Shown: positions 60,285 to 64,000 of the stretch, piece by piece
Numbering within the stretch: the first letter of the stretch is position 1
How the letters are laid out: each line of letters opens with the position of its first letter
Source of the DNA: Paenibacillus sp. XY044
GTDB taxonomy: Bacteria > Bacillota > Bacilli > Paenibacillales > Paenibacillaceae
Reading direction: 5' to 3'
DNA: 64,000 nucleotides
NCBI RefSeq assembly: GCF_002257645.1
Contig: NZ_NQMO01000001.1
Span: forward strand, 792,065 to 856,064
The notes under the pieces: model-generated
Told to the model about the DNA's origin: nothing
Database searches by the model: none
What the model saw: only the letters and a program-made list of their open reading frames with translations
Program-made: the position numbers and the translations under genes

Positions 60285-61496
60285 ATGAATTTGATGAAGC
60301 AGAAAATGGTGTGGGTGCTGCCGCTGATCGTGGCCGCCGTAATATTCGTGTTTAGTTTGGCGATGATTCCGACCATCAATCCGACCCCGGTCCGGCTGCC
60401 GATCGCATTGGTCAGCGAGGATCAAGGCGTAACGCTGCCGGACGGAACCGCCACGAATATGGGAGAAACCCTAACCGGTATGATAAAACAGCAGACCTCG
60501 TCCACGGCTTCAGCGGAGGGACCGGCGGTTGAATGGGTTCATGTGAATACGGAAGAGGAAGCGATGTCGGGTTTGGATGAACAGAAATATTATGCCGCGC
60601 TGGTCGTTCCGGCCGATTTCAGTCGGAATCAAGCGTCGCTGCTGACGGCCAAACCGATGCAGCCTCAGCTGCGCATTTACGTGAACCAAGGCATGAGCGC
60701 TTCCGCCTCCACCATGGCCGGTCAGGTGCTGAACCAAATCGTCGACACGATGAATGCGAAGATCCGGACTGACCTGCTGGCTGCGGCCGGTAAGGAGGGC
60801 GGTAAGGTTACGGTGCAGCAGGCGTCCGTGCTGGCAGCGCCTATTGCGAAGGACGTCAAGAACGTCCATGAGACAGGCACCCATACGGCTAACGGAAACG
60901 CACCGGTGTCATTATTCCAGCCGATCTGGATGGGCAGTATCTTGGGTGGAGTCATTTTCTATCTCGTCATCAGCAAGCTGAACTTTGCCTATCGGAGATC
61001 CTTGCTCGCTGCCCGTGTAGTCCAGATCTGTGGGGGAGCTGTTCTGGCCGTCATTGCCGGTTTTGGCCTGACCTGGTTCGCCTCTAGCTGGGGACTTCAC
61101 ATTCCGAACGGAACGGAAGCGGCCATTTTTCTATCATTATGCTACTTTGCCTTTTTCCTGATGATTTCCGCCGTGCTGTCCTGGGTAGGGCTCAAGTCGA
61201 TGGTGCTGTTTGTCCTTCTGCTCTTCTTCGGGGCTCCCCTGCTGAGCCTTCCATCGGAGATGATGGGACCGTTCTACCGTGACTACGTGTTCCCGTGGCT
61301 GCCGATGCGCTTTATGGTGGAAGGACTGCGCGAAATGTTCTTTTTCGGCCGGGGTCTGGAATGGAATCATTCGGCTGCCGTACTTACCGGCATTGCCGCA
61401 GTTAGCTTGGTCGTCCTGCTCACCTCAGTGCTGAAAGTCCGGCAGAACCGGCAAGAGGCAAGAGGTACAGTCGAGACGCAAACCGCAGAGGCGTAG
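60285..61496 (+). CDS. ABC-2/YhgE-like membrane protein
   Basis: A 403-residue protein read from ATG 60285 (60276 is an alternative). One N-terminal helix (KMVWVLPLIVAAVIFVFSLAMIP) is followed by an external domain of about 220 residues (residues 30-250) rich in Thr/Ser/Gln, then five or six helices (WMGSILGGVIFYLVI onwards). This is the DUF3533/YhgE-type or ABC-2 permease topology. It is co-transcribed with an ATPase and a second ABC-2 permease under the TetR-type operator. It may be an accessory or second membrane subunit of the exporter. Confidence 0.82.
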   Translation: MNLMKQKMVWVLPLIVAAVIFVFSLAMIPTINPTPVRLPIALVSEDQGVTLPDGTATNMGETLTGMIKQQTSSTASAEGPAVEWVHVNTEEEAMSGLDEQKYYAALVVPADFSRNQASLLTAKPMQPQLRIYVNQGMSASASTMAGQVLNQIVDTMNAKIRTDLLAAAGKEGGKVTVQQASVLAAPIAKDVKNVHETGTHTANGNAPVSLFQPIWMGSILGGVIFYLVISKLNFAYRRSLLAARVVQICGGAVLAVIAGFGLTWFASSWGLHIPNGTEAAIFLSLCYFAFFLMISAVLSWVGLKSMVLFVLLLFFGAPLLSLPSEMMGPFYRDYVFPWLPMRFMVEGLREMFFFGRGLEWNHSAAVLTGIAAVSLVVLLTSVLKVRQNRQEARGTVETQTAEA

Positions 61497-61543
61497 AGAA
61501 GGCGGCCAATGCCAAACAATCGAAGCGAACAAGTGGAGGGCTT

Positions 61544-62269
61544 ATGATGGATGCGGTAATCATGGATCAAATCAGCAAACGCTTCGGTACGAAAACGGTG
61601 CTAAATCAAGTCAGTCTGAACATTGAACAGGGGAGCATATGCGGTCTGATCGGCCCCTCAGGTGCAGGCAAGACGACACTGGTCAAAATGATGGTCGGTA
61701 TGGAAGTCCCGGATGGCGGAACCATTCGCGTTCTGGACCGGTCGATGCCGAATCTGCCCGTGCTTCAAGAGATCGGATACATGGCACAGTCAGACGCGCT
61801 CTATGGCGAGCTGACCGGAGCGGAAAACCTGAATTTTTTCGCATCGCTCTACCAGCTGCGGTCAGCCGAGCGGAAGCAGCGGTTGGCTTATGCCGCTGGC
61901 CTTGTGAATCTCTCCGGTGAGCTGGGGAAAAAAGTGTCCGCTTATTCCGGCGGGATGAAGCGCAGGCTGTCCCTGGCCATCGCGCTTCTACACGACCCGC
62001 CGCTCCTGATTCTCGATGAGCCTACCGTAGGCATCGATCCCGAGCTGAGACAGTCGATCTGGCATGAGCTGCTGAGGCTGAAAGAAGAGGAAAGCAAGAC
62101 GATTATCGTCACCACGCACGTTATGGATGAAGCCGAGCGCTGCGGCGTTCTCGGCATGATTCGCGATGGCAACCTGCTGACTGCCGGATCCCCGGGCGAA
62201 TTGAAGGCGCAGTATGGGGCTGGCAGCCTGGAAGAAGTATTTATCAAGGCGGGAGGGAAACACGCATGA
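61544..62269 (+). CDS. ABC transporter ATP-binding protein (drug/ABC-2 type)
   Basis: A 241-residue ATPase from ATG 61544 after GGAGGG. Motifs: Walker A GPSGAGKTTLVKMM, Q-loop YMAQSDALYGELTGAEN, signature YSGGMKRRLSLAIAL, Walker B LLILDEPTVGIDP and switch His VTTHVMDEAERCGVLGMI. This is the DrrA/CcmA-like subgroup that drives ABC-2 exporters. It overlaps the following permease gene by 4 bp (ATGA). Confidence 0.93.
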   Translation: MMDAVIMDQISKRFGTKTVLNQVSLNIEQGSICGLIGPSGAGKTTLVKMMVGMEVPDGGTIRVLDRSMPNLPVLQEIGYMAQSDALYGELTGAENLNFFASLYQLRSAERKQRLAYAAGLVNLSGELGKKVSAYSGGMKRRLSLAIALLHDPPLLILDEPTVGIDPELRQSIWHELLRLKEEESKTIIVTTHVMDEAERCGVLGMIRDGNLLTAGSPGELKAQYGAGSLEEVFIKAGGKHA

Positions 62270-63309
62270 GACTGCGGGCGCTCATCTCAAGAATATGCCG
62301 CCAAATGCTGCGTGACAAGCGGACGCTGGCTCTTCTGCTGCTCGCCCCGCTGCTCGTTCTGACCTTGATGTATTTTCTGTTCAACAGTAAAAATACGGAG
62401 CCGAAGCTTGGAGTAAACGGTTTGGATACCCGGTTCGTTCAGGTTTTGAAACAGACGGGACTCACGGTAACGGAATATGATCGCGCCGATCCCGGTACGG
62501 TTCTGGATGACAAACTGGATGCGCTGCTGAACAGCGCGAACGGAAAACTGACACTGACGCTGGAGAACAGCGATCCGGGCAAAGCAAAGCAGCTGCAGAT
62601 GAAAGTATCCCAGGCTGCCGCCTCTGCAGCTGTGATCCAGCAGCCGACGGCCGGTCTGACCCCATCTCCGGAGATGGAGACGCATTATATATACGGCAGC
62701 AGCGATTCGGATTTTTTCGACGTGCTCAGTCCGATTCTGATCGGTTTCTTCGTCTTTTTCTTTGTGTTCCTGATCTCAGGCATCGGGCTGCTGCGGGAGC
62801 GCACGACCGGCACGTTGGAGAGATTGATGTCCACACCGATTCGCAGGGGGGAAGTGGTTGCGGGTTACTTGACCGGGTACGGTATCTTTGCGGTGATCCA
62901 GACGCTGATCGTCGTCCTGTATGCCGTCGGCGTGCTGGACATCACGCTTGCCGGTTCCATATGGCTCGTTCTGCTGGTGAATCTGCTGCTTGCTCTGGTG
63001 GCCCTTTCTTTGGGCATCCTGCTGTCCACGTTTGCATCGTCCGAGTTTCAAATGGTGCAGTTCATTCCGGTGGTCGTCATCCCGCAGGTCTTCTTTGCGG
63101 GCATCTTTCCCCAAGACGGCATGGCCGACTGGCTGCGGGTCGTCGGATACATCATGCCTCTTCACTACGGCGCCGATGCGTTAAAGAACGTAATGTATAA
63201 GGGGGAAGGGCTGGCGAAAATCGGCCTCGACCTGACTGTGCTTACTTTTTTTGCGGGCGCGTTCATCCTGCTAAATATTTTTGCGCTGAAGAAGTATCGT
63301 AAATTATAA
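62266..63309 (+). CDS. ABC-2 type transporter permease
   Basis: A 347-residue permease, coupled to the ATPase gene. The first helix (LALLLLAPLLVLTLMYFLF) precedes an external domain (residues 40-140), and five C-terminal helices follow, with the ABC-2 signature RERTTGTLERLMSTPIRRGEVVAGYLTGYG near residue 185 and AGIFPQDGMADWLRVVGYIMPLHYGADALKNVM. With the ATPase and the YhgE-like protein it forms a probable multidrug or lipid exporter controlled by the TetR-type repressor. Confidence 0.92.
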   Translation: MRLRALISRICRQMLRDKRTLALLLLAPLLVLTLMYFLFNSKNTEPKLGVNGLDTRFVQVLKQTGLTVTEYDRADPGTVLDDKLDALLNSANGKLTLTLENSDPGKAKQLQMKVSQAAASAAVIQQPTAGLTPSPEMETHYIYGSSDSDFFDVLSPILIGFFVFFFVFLISGIGLLRERTTGTLERLMSTPIRRGEVVAGYLTGYGIFAVIQTLIVVLYAVGVLDITLAGSIWLVLLVNLLLALVALSLGILLSTFASSEFQMVQFIPVVVIPQVFFAGIFPQDGMADWLRVVGYIMPLHYGADALKNVMYKGEGLAKIGLDLTVLTFFAGAFILLNIFALKKYRKL

Positions 63310-63374
63310 TGAAAGCGTAGAGAACTGCTGACCGTTCGAAGGACGGCGGCGAACATGTGCAGGAGGAACAACCA

Positions 63375-64000
63375 TTGAAGCTCGAACGCATCATATCGAT
63401 GATTTACATGCTGCTGAATCACGAAATTATTACCGCGTCGGCGCTGGCCGAGAAATATAACGTTTCGCAGCGGACCATTTACCGGGATATCGATGTCATT
63501 TGCGCGGCTGGCATTCCGGTGGTGTCCTATCAGGGCGTCAAAGGCGGGTTCGGCATCATCAAAGATTATAAAATGGAAAAAAGCCTGCTCGGTTCATATG
63601 ACGTCGGTTCGCTCGTCACGCTGCTCTCCAGCATGTCGACCGTGTTCGAGGACGAAAAGGCGGCCGAAACCATTCAAAAGCTGAAGACGATCCAGCATGA
63701 AAAGGATTCGCCGGTTTTATCGATGAATTTAGCGAGCCGGCAGCTGTATAATGACTCCCTGCGGCTGCTCCGAGCGGCGATCACGGAATGCTGTGTCGTA
63801 CGCTTCAAATATATCAACGCCAGAAACGAGAAGACGGAGCGCATCGTGGAGCCGGTGCGGCTGATTTACGAATACGACGTCTGGTACCTGTTCGCCTACT
63901 GCCGGGACCGCAAGGATTACCGGAAATTCCGGCTTTCCCGGATGGCCGATCTGCAGGCGATGGGCGAGCATTTTACGAAGCACAAGCATGCGGCTCCGGA
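63375..64000 (+). CDS. YafY-type HTH-WYL regulator, truncated by the window end
   Basis: An open frame from TTG 63375, after AGGAGGAAC, runs off the right edge without a stop (208 codons visible). It begins MKLERIISMIYMLLNHEIITASALAEKYNVSQRTIYRDIDVIC, a DeoR/HTH_11 helix-turn-helix, followed by AGIPVVSYQGVKGGFGII. Further on is the start of a WYL domain (VEPVRLIYEYDVWYLFAYCRDRKDYRKFRLSRMADL), with the W-Y-L motif as WYLF. Such regulators bind single-stranded nucleic acid or small ligands. It follows the efflux genes by 66 bp and may be in their operon. Confidence 0.85.
   Translation, partial: MKLERIISMIYMLLNHEIITASALAEKYNVSQRTIYRDIDVICAAGIPVVSYQGVKGGFGIIKDYKMEKSLLGSYDVGSLVTLLSSMSTVFEDEKAAETIQKLKTIQHEKDSPVLSMNLASRQLYNDSLRLLRAAITECCVVRFKYINARNEKTERIVEPVRLIYEYDVWYLFAYCRDRKDYRKFRLSRMADLQAMGEHFTKHKHAAP

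Noticed and set aside
1..64000. Prophage, insertion sequence, defence island or biosynthetic cluster
   Set aside because: No integrase, transposase, restriction, toxin-antitoxin, NRPS or PKS genes are visible; all genes fit metabolism, transport, regulation or resistance.

Overview
The window looks like chromosomal DNA from a Gram-positive, spore-forming Paenibacillus-type bacterium. This is an inference from strong AGGAGG-like ribosome binding sites, frequent GTG/TTG starts, sigma-A promoters, lipoproteins with Bacillus-type lipoboxes, and a gene content rich in glycoside hydrolases, AraC-type regulators and CUT1 sugar importers that lack their own ATPase. I saw no rRNA, tRNA, insertion sequence, prophage or CRISPR array. 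Many long open frames antisense to real genes are composition shadows and are left out.

Layout. 1-5 kb: end of a TauE/SafE transporter, a NagZ-type lipoprotein, a small repeat protein, and an EamA/LysR divergent pair. 4.6-11.7 kb: a resistance block in which a MarR repressor (consensus promoter plus palindrome) precedes an ABC multidrug exporter, followed by a Bce-type two-component system and its ABC transporter. 11.7-14.5 kb: a GH105 hydrolase divergent from an AraC regulator, then a rhodanese-like membrane protein lacking its cysteine, preceded by a candidate structured RNA. 14.5-16 kb: a flavin reductase divergent from an ArsR-type regulator, sharing a perfect inverted-repeat operator.

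16.2-25.5 kb: a glycan locus with GH88 unsaturated uronyl hydrolase, GH29 fucosidase, solute-binding lipoprotein, two permeases and a membrane AraC sensor-regulator. 25.5-30.1 kb: a CadA-type P-type ATPase, a CzrA/CadC-like metal sensor, a possible cell-wall-binding secreted protein and a PCYCGC lipoprotein. 30.2-34.8 kb: aldo/keto reductase, serine hydrolase, and an AraC/PhyH-dioxygenase pair. 34.9-42.3 kb: a second sugar locus, with a GntR-LacI-type repressor, a palindrome at the promoter, a full-match cre site, two permeases, a binding lipoprotein and a 732-residue protein that looks like an unclassified TIM-barrel glycosidase.

42.4-46.3 kb: a small membrane protein, a candidate folded RNA, the khtT-khtU K+/H+ antiporter pair, a YitT-family protein with a coupled mini-ORF, and a hairpin-rich intergenic repeat. 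46.4-52.3 kb: the complete rbsRKDACB ribose operon with two cre-like sites. 52.4-58.5 kb: cupin protein with a 45-bp tandem repeat, subtilisin without signal peptide, a 37-codon ORF, a secreted protein, DinB, an acetyl xylan esterase-type esterase and an isochorismatase-type hydrolase. 58.6-64 kb: methyltransferase, then a TetR-controlled ABC-2 efflux operon and a WYL regulator cut by the window end.

The theme is polysaccharide scavenging (uronate-, fucose- and acetyl-decorated glycans, ribose) with catabolite control, plus antibiotic and metal resistance. The least explained items are the 732-residue enzyme, the structured RNA before the rhodanese-like gene, and the hairpin repeat at 46.1-46.3 kb.
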